A DNA stretch of 64,000 nt from Porticoccus sp041395745 (GTDB lineage Bacteria; Pseudomonadota; Gammaproteobacteria; Pseudomonadales; Porticoccaceae). Made by a program: the position numbers and the translations under genes. The stretch is from the NCBI GenBank assembly GCA_041395745.1, contig JAWKZV010000003.1:310001-374000 (forward strand), read 5' to 3'. The notes under the pieces are model-generated. The model was not told where the DNA came from and did no database searches. It was given only the letters and a program-made list of their open reading frames with translations. Below are positions 52,174-61,457 of this stretch, one piece after another; positions within the stretch are counted from its first letter, which is position 1; every line of letters starts with the position of its first letter.

Positions 52174-54222
52174 TCAATACTGACATAAGTGATTTCCATC
52201 AAATCCAGGATCACTTTTATAATGCTTACAAAGCGCTTCAAACATCCCTTGCGTATTAGCTTCACCATTGTACTGAGCCAACGACCACCATTTTTTCTCA
52301 GGGATATTAGTTAAGACCATATATTCACCCATCCCCGGAATTATGGATAACTGCCAGTCACCTCTAATTACCGCCCGGTGCTTTGAACGTAAAATAGGGT
52401 CGTACCAGACATCACGCACAACCAGCTTACCATCATCATTTACTGTGTATGCCTTGATTCCCTCCTTGAGCAACTGCGCCTCGGTCATATCGTCCGCAGT
52501 GACAGAAAGGGTCTTAAACCCACTTTCCAGGAAAAGGTAGCGATTATCCCGCTGCTCTTTATTGCTAGACAACAGGGAGAGACCATCAACACCTTTGCTG
52601 TCAACCGGCATACCAAGAATATCAAAGATAGTTGGCACTACATCCATTAACGAAGCATTACCATCAATATCACCCGGCTTGAATACGCTGTTACCGTAGC
52701 TGCGTCCTGCAAGCAGCACATGGTATTGCCCCAAACTCAAAATATTGGTGGCATGCCCACGTGTATTGGTTTCGATTTCAAATGGGAAGTCATCTCTAGC
52801 AGGGGCTAGCTGGTCTTTTTCAAAGCGAAAGCTATCGCCATGATCTGACAACAGAAATACCTGAGCATTATCCAGCACACCCGAAGCCTTAAGCTGAGCC
52901 AGGAATTCACCCACTTGACGATCCACCTGCTTCAGCATCATCCGATACTGATAGGCAAATTTATCCGCAGGCTCTTCAGGATTATCGAATTTCTCTAATT
53001 CTTCCACATCCCTCGAGAACCAAGGAAAGTGAGGCAACAGAAAATGGGCAGTAAGAAAAACAGGCTTGCTTCTGTCTACAGTTATTGCATCCAGCAATGC
53101 CTGATTATATCGCTCAGGATCATAGTTACCAGGACGGCCACGATTGAGGTACATCTCTGGAAACAAGTACTTTCCTACCACTGTATTGGTCAGCAGATTA
53201 ATCATCGGGTGATCAAACTGTCCCAGCACAAAACCCATGGCACTTGGATCAGGTCCAACCACCTCATCATATCCAAATGATGTATCAATGTTATTGAAGC
53301 GGCGCTCGTCAAAACCATAAACTGTTCGATAACCCTGCTCTCTCATCCACCAAGCAATGGTTTGGGAAGGCTCAAGGTAAGAGTGATCAATCAGGTTAAA
53401 ACGGCCCTTATGATTGAGCGGCTCCTTGCCTGTAAGAATACTCATCCAGGCAGGAAAAGTTCTTGCATAAGGGGTATAAGCGCTACGAAAAACCGAACTG
53501 TGCTCAAGAAACTCATCAATGTTGGGAGTCAGCTCACCATCACTACCAAAATACCCAGTCTCATCCGGCCGTAGGGAATCAATCCCAATTACCAGAATAT
53601 TGGGCTGATCACTGTGCGCCCAGGAAACTTTTGCCTGACTTTCGGGTACAAATTTTGGAAAAAGAAACGCTCCAACCAACACCACCGCCAATGAACACGC
53701 AACCATTTGGCTTAACCGGCTTTTACATAAACGATAGAGGCTCATCACAAACGAAAAAACGATTAACCCAGAAAGCACGTAGAGCGTCGCATCCGCCATC
53801 ATAAGCGGATTGTAATGAACAAAGCTGCTGGGCATGTTAGGGTAATATCGTGCGTTCACAATCATGATCCAGGCACAGACCACAACAAAGGCGAAATAGC
53901 TGGTAATCTTGCGCTGTCGCTCACGCATCTGCGGGGCAGCCAACCATCCGACCGTACCCAACCACAGGAAGGCCAGCAACAACAGGTGGAGGGCTAACGT
54001 CGCCCCGAGAAACCAGAACAAATCTATTAAAAATCCGGGGCTGGAGAACAAGGCGGCCTTGAAGGCACGCATCCCCACTGTGTCAGGGGCCACCAGAAGT
54101 ATCTGGTAGAAGTTAATGACACCTACAAACAGGATAAGCACAACAACCAAGCCCAGATATCGCAAAAACAAGCTTCGGGAAATGGTTTTATCATCAGACG
54201 GAAGCTGGTTACTTATCGACAT
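52174..54222 (-). CDS. Membrane-anchored sulfatase/phosphoglycerol-transferase-like protein 2
   Basis: A 682-residue inner-membrane protein with hydrophobic segments at about 20-45, 62-95, 108-123 and 145-190. A periplasmic alkaline-phosphatase-superfamily domain follows: NILVIGIDSLRPDETGYFG (Asp215), YARTFPAWMSILTG (Thr255, the likely nucleophile), HFLLPHFPW and LLSDHGDSF (Asp460-His461). The Thr nucleophile argues for a phosphotransferase rather than a true sulfatase. The ATG at 54222 is preceded by AAGGA. It and protein 1 share little sequence beyond the motifs, so they probably act on different substrates. It lies just downstream of the pilA terminator; transcription from its own promoter is likely. 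Confidence 0.83.
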   Translation of the reverse strand: MSISNQLPSDDKTISRSLFLRYLGLVVVLILFVGVINFYQILLVAPDTVGMRAFKAALFSSPGFLIDLFWFLGATLALHLLLLAFLWLGTVGWLAAPQMRERQRKITSYFAFVVVCAWIMIVNARYYPNMPSSFVHYNPLMMADATLYVLSGLIVFSFVMSLYRLCKSRLSQMVACSLAVVLVGAFLFPKFVPESQAKVSWAHSDQPNILVIGIDSLRPDETGYFGSDGELTPNIDEFLEHSSVFRSAYTPYARTFPAWMSILTGKEPLNHKGRFNLIDHSYLEPSQTIAWWMREQGYRTVYGFDERRFNNIDTSFGYDEVVGPDPSAMGFVLGQFDHPMINLLTNTVVGKYLFPEMYLNRGRPGNYDPERYNQALLDAITVDRSKPVFLTAHFLLPHFPWFSRDVEELEKFDNPEEPADKFAYQYRMMLKQVDRQVGEFLAQLKASGVLDNAQVFLLSDHGDSFRFEKDQLAPARDDFPFEIETNTRGHATNILSLGQYHVLLAGRSYGNSVFKPGDIDGNASLMDVVPTIFDILGMPVDSKGVDGLSLLSSNKEQRDNRYLFLESGFKTLSVTADDMTEAQLLKEGIKAYTVNDDGKLVVRDVWYDPILRSKHRAVIRGDWQLSIIPGMGEYMVLTNIPEKKWWSLAQYNGEANTQGMFEALCKHYKSDPGFDGNHLCQY

Positions 54223-54264
54223 AACATCCTTCACGTGCAATAAATTCCACTATATTGAAACATA

Positions 54265-54291
54265 AAAAAGCCCCACAAAGTGGGGCTTTTT
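54265..54291 (-). terminator. Terminator of pilA
   Basis: AAAAAGCCCCAC, loop AAA, GTGGGGCTTTTT; 20 bases after the pilA stop, upstream of the phosphotransferase gene on the same strand. Confidence 0.9.
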
Positions 54292-54310
54292 CACAACATT
54301 TATTTCACTG

Positions 54311-54805
54311 CTACTTACAGGAACCTGGCAGGTACTTGCCTTCAATAGTTGGCGTAGCAGTACTATCGGGAGCACATTTAAACTTGAAAACCTGCTTGCC
54401 GATATTGCCAGTTGTCATGAGAGAATTGGAGTCGTAGTAAGGTGTGAGTGTAATGGCACCACTATCCACCGCACTATCAATTCCTTGCACCACAGCCGTA
54501 ATCACGCCATTCGTATCAGTGCTTATGCTTTTTACATACTTGGTCACACCACCGCCAGCACCGGAATCCTCACAACCCCAGTTGTTAGAGCCAGGGCCAG
54601 AACCGGCATCTGAGGTCTGATAAACCTCACTCACTGCGGTACGACACTGGCTGGTAGCCATAATCACCTCAGAGAGCTTGGACTTGATGACGTAGGTCTG
54701 GTAAGCCGGCAGTGCTACCGCGGCCAAAATACCGATGATCGCGACTACGATCATCAATTCGATCAGGGTAAAACCCTGTTGCATTTGCTTCACTTGCTTT
54801 TTCAT
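54311..54805 (-). CDS. pilA: Type IV major pilin PilA
   Basis: A 164-residue class IVa prepilin. The leader MKKQVKQMQQG is cut by PilD after Gly11, leaving Phe12; FTLIELMIVVAIIGILAAVALPAYQ is the hydrophobic assembly helix (Glu at mature +5; positions 12-36). Cysteines at 54, 78, 144 and 163 could form two disulfides, the last pair enclosing the C-terminal loop CAPDSTATPT...PGSC. A Ser/Gly-rich stretch near 65-75 could be a modification site. GGGAG precedes the ATG at 54805. A sigma-54 promoter lies 48-63 bases upstream. It is divergent from pilB. Confidence 0.96.
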   Translation of the reverse strand: MKKQVKQMQQGFTLIELMIVVAIIGILAAVALPAYQTYVIKSKLSEVIMATSQCRTAVSEVYQTSDAGSGPGSNNWGCEDSGAGGGVTKYVKSISTDTNGVITAVVQGIDSAVDSGAITLTPYYDSNSLMTTGNIGKQVFKFKCAPDSTATPTIEGKYLPGSCK

Positions 54806-54852
54806 TGTGTTTCTCCCTTAACTAAGAACAAACTAAAACACTTTACACCCGC

Positions 54853-54868
54853 TGCAAATTTTGCGCCA
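54853..54868 (-). promoter_or_regulatory. Sigma-54 promoter of pilA
   Basis: Minus strand TGGCGCAAAATTTGCA: GG and GC are 10 bases apart as required and it matches TGGCACG-N4-TTGCW at all but two positions. The start would be near 54842, giving a leader of about 37 bases. In Pseudomonas pilA is RpoN/PilR dependent. Confidence 0.85.
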
Positions 54869-55052
54869 ACAGTGAAAGCCACTTCTATCTCGCGCAAGCA
54901 GCCAATGGATAGTGCCATTTTTTGTCACAAGCAGCCACTGTTTGCCCCTCATTGCTATATATCCCCCACTAACTCATTGCCCATACTGGCCGGACCAACA
55001 CGCTTGTATTAACATCTGCCCCAGCGTGCAGCAGCTTATGGAAGTATTGCCC

Positions 55053-56776
55053 ATGAAAAATACCGAAACACTGAAAGGACTGCCAAAACGCCTGGTTGCG
55101 GATGGACTGCTGGACGAACAAGCGGCCCTTGATGCTCTGAGTGATTGTGAGCGAGACAAAATTAACTTCGTTCACTACCTGACTCATCATAATATCCTCC
55201 CATCACATCTAATCGCTTCGGTTGCCGCCAATGAATTTGGCACACCACTCTACGACTTGGACGCTCACAATATACAACTCTGCCCCAAGGATGTGGTGGA
55301 AAAAAAACTGATCCGCAAGCACCAAGTGTTACCACTCTACAAGCGCGGCAACCGGTTGTTTATTGCCCAGAGCGACCCAACTAATCACCAGGCAATCAGC
55401 GAGGTCCGCTTTCAGACGGGGCTCTCAATTGAAGCGCTTCTCGTAGAGCATGACAAGCTGGAAACCGCCCTCGCAGGCTTTCTCGATGTGCACGACGATG
55501 ATATCGGGGACGCACTGGGCACGATGGACGATGTTCACCTGGATGACCTGGATGTCGAAGCGATTGACGAGGATGATAGCGGCCCAGCGAATTTCTCCGA
55601 TGCTGATGACGCACCCATTGTTCGTTTCATAAATAAACTGATGCTGGACGCCATCAAGCAGGGAGCTTCTGACATCCATTTTGAGCCTTATGAAAAGACC
55701 TATCGGATCCGCTTCCGAACAGATGGTATTTTGAGGGAGGTCACCAAACCTCCTGCAAATCTTGCACCCCGATTGGCAGCACGCCTCAAAGTGATGTCAC
55801 AACTCGACATCTCCGAACGCAGAGTGCCTCAGGACGGCCGGATCAAATTGCGCATATCCAAGAACCGCGCAATCGATTTTCGAGTCAACACCCTGCCCAC
55901 TCAATTCGGGGAAAAAATTGTCTTGCGTATTCTCGATCCTACCAGTGCACAGGTAGGCATTGAGAATCTGGGTTTCGAGGAAGACCAGAAAAAGGCTTAT
56001 ATGGAGACCTTACATCAGCCGCAAGGGATGATTCTAGTCACCGGCCCCACAGGTAGTGGTAAAACAGTCTCCCTTTATACCGGGCTGAATATTCTCAATA
56101 CTTCTGAACGGAATATCTCCACCGCGGAGGACCCGGTTGAAATCAATATGCCTGGCATCAATCAGGTGCAAATCAACTACAAGGTGAAACTTACTTTCCC
56201 TGAAGCGCTCAGAGCATTCCTCCGCCAGGACCCGGATATCATCATGGTGGGCGAAATTCGGGATCTTGAGACCGCTGAAATCGCCATCAAGGCTGCACAA
56301 ACAGGTCACCTAGTATTATCTACACTACACACCAATAGCGCCCCAGAGACTTTGACCCGCCTACTCAATATGGGTGTCCCGGCATTCAACGTTGCCACGT
56401 CAGTCAACCTGATTATTGCCCAGCGCTTGGCTCGGCGGCTTTGCCCACACTGCAGAAAGCCTGCTGAAGATATCCCGGAAAGCATCCTGATTGAAGAAGG
56501 ATTTAACGAGATCGGACGCCCCATGGATGAAATCACCCTATACCACCCCAGGGTTGTCCCAAGTGTACCAATGGCTACAAAGGACGGGTCGGTCTTTACG
56601 AAGTGCTGGAAGTGACACCTCGCATTTCTAGAATTATCATGGAAGGCGGCAATTCCATCGACATTGCGGAAGCTGCGTGTAAGGAAGGTTTCAGAACTTT
56701 GCGCCAGTCGGCACTTCGCCGGGCAGCTGAAGGTATAATCAGCCTGGAAGAGGCAAACCGGGTAACCAAGGACTAA
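55053..56776 (+). CDS. pilB: Type IV pilus assembly ATPase PilB (one frameshift as read)
   Basis: PilB powers pilus extension at the inner membrane. The N-terminal GSPII_E domain is followed by Walker A GPTGSGKT (about 331-338), the Asp-box, Walker B DPDIIMVGEIRDLETAEIA and the His-box GHLVLSTLHTN. The zinc pairs start at LCPHCRKP. The frame is lost at about 56550: RVVPSVPMAT replaces the expected GCPKCTNGYKGRVGLYEVLE, which is fully present in the next frame and continues to a TAA at 56774-56776. One G missing from GGG repairs it. Restored length is about 574 residues, normal for the family. Start ATG 55053; pilC follows 4 bases later. Confidence 0.92.
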
Positions 56777-56779
56777 TCC

Positions 56780-57994
56780 ATGGCAACTGCGCAGGTGCAA
56801 ACCTTTGTTTACAAAGGCAAGGACAAGAAAGGAAAACCGATCCAAGGTGAAGTAAAGGGCACCAACCCAACCCTCATCAAGGCTCAGCTGCGCAAACAGG
56901 GAATTATCCCCACGACTGTAAAGAAAAAAACAGCCCGCCCGTTTAGCGGCGCATCAAAACCCATAAAGCCAGCCGACATTGCCATCTTCACTCGACAAAT
57001 GGCTACCATGATGAAAGCTGGCGTACCGCTGGTACAAAGCTTCGAGATTGTCGCTGAAGGGGCTGAAAAACAGACCCTGAGGGAAATGATTCAAAATATA
57101 CGCGATGATGTTTCTGCAGGCTTGAGCTTTGGCTCTTCTTTACGTAAACACCCGAAATTTTTCGATGATCTATTCTGTAGCCTTGTAGAAGCCGGTGAGC
57201 AGGCTGGCGCGCTGGAAACCATGCTGGATAGAATAGCCACCTACAAGGAAAAAACCGAATCTCTTAAGGCCAAAATTCGCAAGGCTCTAACTTATCCGAC
57301 AGCAGTTATTTGTGTGGCTGTAATCGTAACAGGCATTCTACTTGTGAAAGTTGTTCCTGTTTTTGCTGAAACGTTCAAAAATTTTGGTGCAGATCTGCCC
57401 GCCTTTACCCTTTTTGTTATGAGCCTGTCAGATGCCGCGCAGAAGTGGTGGTTTGTTTGGCTGGCTTCTATCATCGCCACCATATTTGGCCTCAGGGAGG
57501 CAAAGCGTCGCTCACCAAAATTCGAGGCTTTCCTAGACAAGTATTCTCTCAAGATTCCGGTTATTGGCACCATCCTCTACGAAGCCATTGTCGCCCGTTT
57601 TGCCCGCACACTATCCACCACATTTGCCGCCGGGGTGCCTCTCGTTGATGCACTGACCTCTGTAGCAGGAGCATCTGGAAATGCGGTATACAAAGAAGCC
57701 ATTATTCGGGTAAGAGATGATGTAACTACAGGTATTCAGTTACACCAAGCACTCCGATCCACTGGCAAGTTCCCGGTCATGTTGCTACAAATGGCATCTA
57801 TTGGTGAGGAGTCCGGGGCGCTTGATGAAATGCTCGAGAAAGCCGCAGTTCACTACGAGGAGTCTGTAGATAATGCCGTAGACAACCTGACCACTCTGCT
57901 GGAGCCACTTATCATGGCGGTATTGGGGGTTCTGGTGGGTGGATTGTTGATCGCCATGTACCTGCCGATCTTCAAACTCGGCTCGGTTATCTAA
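56780..57994 (+). CDS. pilC: Type IV pilus inner-membrane platform protein PilC
   Basis: A 404-residue platform protein that couples PilB to pilin assembly. Two T2SSF domains are visible (about 70-195 and 273-395), each with the pattern FTRQMATMMKAGVPLVQSFEIVAEG or FARTLSTTFAAGVPLVDALTSVAGA. Three hydrophobic segments occur near 173-193, 222-241 and 375-399. It begins 4 bases after the pilB stop and ends 12 bases before pilD, so pilBCD form an operon. Nothing is missing. Confidence 0.96.
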   Translation: MATAQVQTFVYKGKDKKGKPIQGEVKGTNPTLIKAQLRKQGIIPTTVKKKTARPFSGASKPIKPADIAIFTRQMATMMKAGVPLVQSFEIVAEGAEKQTLREMIQNIRDDVSAGLSFGSSLRKHPKFFDDLFCSLVEAGEQAGALETMLDRIATYKEKTESLKAKIRKALTYPTAVICVAVIVTGILLVKVVPVFAETFKNFGADLPAFTLFVMSLSDAAQKWWFVWLASIIATIFGLREAKRRSPKFEAFLDKYSLKIPVIGTILYEAIVARFARTLSTTFAAGVPLVDALTSVAGASGNAVYKEAIIRVRDDVTTGIQLHQALRSTGKFPVMLLQMASIGEESGALDEMLEKAAVHYEESVDNAVDNLTTLLEPLIMAVLGVLVGGLLIAMYLPIFKLGSVI

Positions 57995-58006
57995 CGGGCT
58001 TTCAAT

Positions 58007-58873
58007 TTGGCCACATCTGATTTTTTCGGGTTGTCATTAGCCATTGTACTGCCCATCAGCCTAGTATTTGGTTTGCTCGTGGGCAGTTTTCTCAATGTGG
58101 TGATCTATCGCCTCCCGCTCCAACTTTCCAGCGCCTGGAAACGGGATGCCATAGATTTCCTGGGGCTCGAACCAGCTCCGCCGCCACAACGGGTCAATAT
58201 TGTCTTTCCCGCCTCCCATTGCCCAAAATGCGGGGCAAAAATCAAACCCTGGCAAAATATTCCGCTGATCAGCTACCTCCTTCTTAAGGGACGTTGTGCA
58301 CATTGCGCCACCCCTATCTCTCTGCAATATCCCCTGGTAGAACTCGTCTGCGGACTGATGACGGCCTTTGTGATTTACCGGTTTGGCCTGACCCCGGAAG
58401 GTGCCCTGGCACTAATGTTCAGCTGGTCACTGCTGGCCCTCACAGGCATTGACTTCAATGAACAGCTACTGCCCGATAACATTACCCTGCCGCTGCTGTG
58501 GCTGGGGCTGCTGGTGAACCTGCGCGTTACCTTTGCCACGCTTGATAGTGCCGTGCTCGGCGCGGTCTTCGGTTATCTGAGCCTGTGGTGGGTCTTCTGG
58601 CTGTTCAAGCTGCTTACCGGCAAGGAAGGCATGGGCCACGGCGATTTCAAGTTGCTGGCGGCCTTAGGGGCGTGGCTGGGCTGGCAGCAGTTATTACTGA
58701 TCATCCTGCTCTCTTCGCTGGTTGGCGCCGTCGTCGGCCTGGCATTGATCCTGATCGCCGGAAGAGACCGCCAGATTCCTATCCCCTTTGGCCCATATCT
58801 GGCCGCCGCCGGCTGGATTGCGTTTATGTGGGGCGAACAAATTACCAACAACTACCTGTCTCTGTTTGGCTAA
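58007..58873 (+). CDS. pilD: Prepilin peptidase/N-methyltransferase PilD
   Basis: PilD cleaves the leader of prepilins and methylates the new N-terminus, also serving type II secretion pseudopilins. The 288-residue protein has the cytoplasmic zinc domain with two CxxC pairs (CPKCGAKIKP...GRCAHCATP). The A24 aspartates are in DFNEQLLPDNITLP and the GMGHGDFKLLAALGAWLGW motif (GxGD type). About eight hydrophobic segments surround them. The start appears to be the TTG at 58007; no nearby ATG fits the family N-terminus, and the ribosome site is weak. It is the third gene of the pilBCD operon. Confidence 0.94.
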   Translation: MATSDFFGLSLAIVLPISLVFGLLVGSFLNVVIYRLPLQLSSAWKRDAIDFLGLEPAPPPQRVNIVFPASHCPKCGAKIKPWQNIPLISYLLLKGRCAHCATPISLQYPLVELVCGLMTAFVIYRFGLTPEGALALMFSWSLLALTGIDFNEQLLPDNITLPLLWLGLLVNLRVTFATLDSAVLGAVFGYLSLWWVFWLFKLLTGKEGMGHGDFKLLAALGAWLGWQQLLLIILLSSLVGAVVGLALILIAGRDRQIPIPFGPYLAAAGWIAFMWGEQITNNYLSLFG

Positions 58874-58886
58874 CCCCTTCACGACC

Positions 58887-59540
58887 ATGACGGCCACCGC
58901 CCCTGCCAACAGCCGCTACATCATCGGCCTGACAGGTGGCATTGGTAGCGGCAAAAGTGCAGTTGCTAATGAGTTTCTAAACCTGGGAATTACTGTCGTC
59001 GATGCTGACCAGGCTGCCCGGGAAGCAGTTTTCCCCGGCACACCCGCCCTTAAGGCGATAGCAGAGCACTTTGGAAACGGAATATTGTTGCCAAACGGTT
59101 CCCTGGACAGGGCAGCCCTGCGCGAGATTGTCTTTGCCAACCCAACAGAGCGTCTCTGGCTGCAAGCCCTGTTACACCCCATCATTCGGAAGATCGTTAT
59201 TGATGCTCTCAACCGGGCAGCCAGCCCCTATGTGATCCTCGAATCCCCACTCCTGCTTGAAACGGACCAGCACACCCTGACAAACCGGGTATTGGTGGTG
59301 GATGTACCCGAGGAATTGCAGATCAAAAGGGCCGGCCAGCGGGACAACAACAATGAGGAGCAGATCCGCGCCATTATGGCCAGCCAGATGGCACGCCCGG
59401 ATCGGCTAGCCAGGGCCGACGAGGTAGTTGATAACAGTGGCACACCTGAGGAACTTGGACAGGCCGTGTTGAAATTGCATCAACAGTACCTGATTCTCGC
59501 CAAACAGTTAGATGACAGCGACAATAATATAAATAGCTGA
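58887..59540 (+). CDS. coaE: Dephospho-CoA kinase
   Basis: The last enzyme of coenzyme A synthesis, phosphorylating the 3'-hydroxyl of dephospho-CoA. The 217-residue protein has the P-loop GLTGGIGSGKS (14-24), DADQAAREAV after it, LESPLLLE and the lid/ATP residues near KRAGQRDNNNEEQIRAIMASQM. The ATG at 58887 is 13 bases after the pilD stop; the frame upstream is open but overlaps pilD. The position downstream of pilD and before yacG is conserved across gammaproteobacteria. Confidence 0.96.
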   Translation: MTATAPANSRYIIGLTGGIGSGKSAVANEFLNLGITVVDADQAAREAVFPGTPALKAIAEHFGNGILLPNGSLDRAALREIVFANPTERLWLQALLHPIIRKIVIDALNRAASPYVILESPLLLETDQHTLTNRVLVVDVPEELQIKRAGQRDNNNEEQIRAIMASQMARPDRLARADEVVDNSGTPEELGQAVLKLHQQYLILAKQLDDSDNNINS

Positions 59541-59565
59541 GACGAAAACAGACACTGACATTGCC

Positions 59566-59760
59566 ATGAAAAAAACGCTTGAAGTCACCTGTCCCGAATG
59601 CGGGAAACCCGTCATTTGGGAAGAAGAATCACCATTCCGTCCCTTCTGCAGCAAACGCTGCCAGCAACTGGACTTTGGCGGCTGGGCCTCAGAGAGTTTC
59701 AGCATTCCGGGAGAAGAGGCTCTGCCCAATCTCGATTCGGACGACACCACCCGGCACTGA
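59566..59760 (+). CDS. yacG: DNA gyrase inhibitor YacG
   Basis: A 64-residue zinc protein that binds GyrB and blocks DNA binding by gyrase. The four zinc cysteines are in TCPECGKPV and FCSKRCQQLDFGGWA, and the C-terminal tail is acidic and flexible. Length and position next to coaE are typical. It ends 7 bases from the convergent mutT. Confidence 0.95.
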   Translation: MKKTLEVTCPECGKPVIWEEESPFRPFCSKRCQQLDFGGWASESFSIPGEEALPNLDSDDTTRH

Positions 59761-59767
59761 AATAGAA

Positions 59768-60166
59768 TTATTCAGAAAAGCGGCTGATCACTGCGTCGAT
59801 AATGGGCTGATTGGCTTCCGGGAACGGAAAATCGATTAGCTGTGTCGGCATCACCCAGCGGGTAGGCTGCCCTTCATTCCCCCGGGGTTCACCACGGTAT
59901 TCGCTGACACACCAGACATCCAGCAACACCGATTTGTCCGGGTAATCGTGACGCACTTCCAGCAGTGGCTCGGCAGCGAGCACCTGGATGGCCAGCTCCT
60001 CATCCAGCTCCCTGGCCAAAGCGTCGGAAACAGTTTCGCCATCCTCCACCTTTCCGCCCGGAAATTCCCACAGCCCGCCCTTGTGGATGTGATCAGGGCG
60101 CCGCGCAATCAATATGCTGCCATCAGTACCCAGGATGACGGCCGCCGCCACATGAACAACCTTCAT
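59768..60166 (-). CDS. mutT: 8-oxo-dGTP diphosphatase MutT (Nudix hydrolase)
   Basis: MutT removes 8-oxo-dGTP from the nucleotide pool, preventing A:T to C:G mutations. The 132-residue protein has the full Nudix box GGKVEDGETVSDALARELDEEL (38-59) with the metal-binding REL-DEE glutamates, and GGLWEFPGG just before it. The ATG at 60166 overlaps the argJ stop by one base (TGATG), so the two are translationally coupled. mutT next to argJ and secA is a conserved arrangement. Confidence 0.95.
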   Translation of the reverse strand: MKVVHVAAAVILGTDGSILIARRPDHIHKGGLWEFPGGKVEDGETVSDALARELDEELAIQVLAAEPLLEVRHDYPDKSVLLDVWCVSEYRGEPRGNEGQPTRWVMPTQLIDFPFPEANQPIIDAVISRFSE

Positions 60167-61383
60167 CAGGTCCGATATTCGGCATTGATGGTGACGTAAT
60201 CGTGGGAGAAGTCCATGCTCCAGACGGTCTCATCCACCTCTCCGCGGTTGAGGAGGATACGGATGGTGATTTCTTCCCGCCCCATGACCTCTGCTCCCCT
60301 TTCTTCTGTGTAACTTGCTGCACGACCACCTTTTTCTGCGATCAGCACATCATCCAGATAGACCTGAATAATCTCGACATCCAGATTCTCCAGACCACTG
60401 CGACCGATGGCCGCCAGGATGCGGCCCCAGTTGGGATCGGAAGCGAACAGCGCCGTTTTCACCAGCGGCGATTCCGCCACCGCATAGGCGACATTAAGGC
60501 ACTCCTTGCTGTCGCGACCACCGCAGACATTGACGGTGACAAACTTGGTTGCACCTTCACCATCCTGAATTATCTGCTGTGCCAGGGAGGTAAACAGGTT
60601 GTTCAGCGCCACCACAAAATGGCCGCGTTCTTCTTCAGTCAGGCTTTCGAAGCGCACACCTGACTTCCCGGTGGCAACCAACATGGCGCAATCATTGGTG
60701 GAAGTATCGCCATCCACGGTGATGCGGTTGAAGGAACAGTCGGCGGCGTTTCGCACCAACTCCTGTAACTGCCCCGGCTTCACGCCGAGATCTGTGGCGA
60801 CATAGCCCAGCATGGTCGCCATATTGGGCTTAATCATTCCCGCGCCCTTGGCAATACCAGAAATAGTAACGATCTTGCCAGACAATGGCAGCTTCACGCT
60901 GGCGCCCTTGGGGCGTGTATCTGTGGTCATGATGCCTTTGGCAGCCAGGCTCCAGCCATCTTCCGATAAGGCCGTGAAGGCGTCCGGCAAGGCAGAAATA
61001 ATCTTTTCCACAGGCAGCGGCTCACCAATCACCCCGGTGGAAAATGGCAGCACCGCTTCAGATGAGACCCCGCCAATTTTGCCCACTCTCTCACAGACCT
61101 GTTGGGCATGCTGACGGCCCGGCTCTCCAGTGCCAGCGTTGGCATTGCCGGTATTGGTTACCAGATAACGACTTTGAGCCTTTGAAATATGTGTTTTGGT
61201 AAGCTGTACTGGCGCGGCACAAAAAGCATTCTTGGTGAACACGCCCGCCACCGAACCACCCTCAGCCACTTCCATGACTACAAGATCCAACCTTCCTGGC
61301 TTCTTGATGCCGGCACTGGTAGTGCCCAGCCTGAACCCCGCTACCGGGTGCATTACCGGAAAATTGTTTCTTCCAACAGCCAT
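60166..61383 (-). CDS. argJ: Bifunctional ornithine acetyltransferase / N-acetylglutamate synthase ArgJ
   Basis: ArgJ transfers the acetyl group from N-acetylornithine to glutamate, recycling it in arginine synthesis, and can also acetylate glutamate from acetyl-CoA. The proprotein self-cleaves before the catalytic threonine in KGAGMIKPNMATMLGYV (Thr190), and that motif is intact. Other landmarks are TNTGNANAGTG and STGVIGEPLP. The start at 61383 (MAVGRNNFP) is preferred to a TTG five codons upstream; this gives 405 residues. A secA terminator and a 26-bp palindrome stand immediately upstream. Confidence 0.95.
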   Translation of the reverse strand: MAVGRNNFPVMHPVAGFRLGTTSAGIKKPGRLDLVVMEVAEGGSVAGVFTKNAFCAAPVQLTKTHISKAQSRYLVTNTGNANAGTGEPGRQHAQQVCERVGKIGGVSSEAVLPFSTGVIGEPLPVEKIISALPDAFTALSEDGWSLAAKGIMTTDTRPKGASVKLPLSGKIVTISGIAKGAGMIKPNMATMLGYVATDLGVKPGQLQELVRNAADCSFNRITVDGDTSTNDCAMLVATGKSGVRFESLTEEERGHFVVALNNLFTSLAQQIIQDGEGATKFVTVNVCGGRDSKECLNVAYAVAESPLVKTALFASDPNWGRILAAIGRSGLENLDVEIIQVYLDDVLIAEKGGRAASYTEERGAEVMGREEITIRILLNRGEVDETVWSMDFSHDYVTINAEYRT

Positions 61384-61403
61384 TGCAATATCTCTCAAAC
61401 ACC

Positions 61404-61435
61404 CAAAAAGAAGCGCCGCGTGCTTGAGACGCGGC
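61404..61435 (-). terminator. Terminator of secA, just upstream of argJ
   Basis: Minus strand GCCGCGT, loop CTCAAGC, ACGCGGC, then GCTTCTTTTT. It ends about 20 bases before the argJ ATG, so it could also act as an attenuator for argJ. Confidence 0.75.
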
Positions 61436-61457
61436 TCTCCGATTTATTTATTGTTGG

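Noticed and set aside
48478..54222. Defence island, prophage or integron as an explanation for the AT-rich cassette
   Set aside because: There is no integrase, transposase, terminal repeat, toxin-antitoxin pair, nuclease or phage gene; all four products are membrane or glycan/lipid-modification types.
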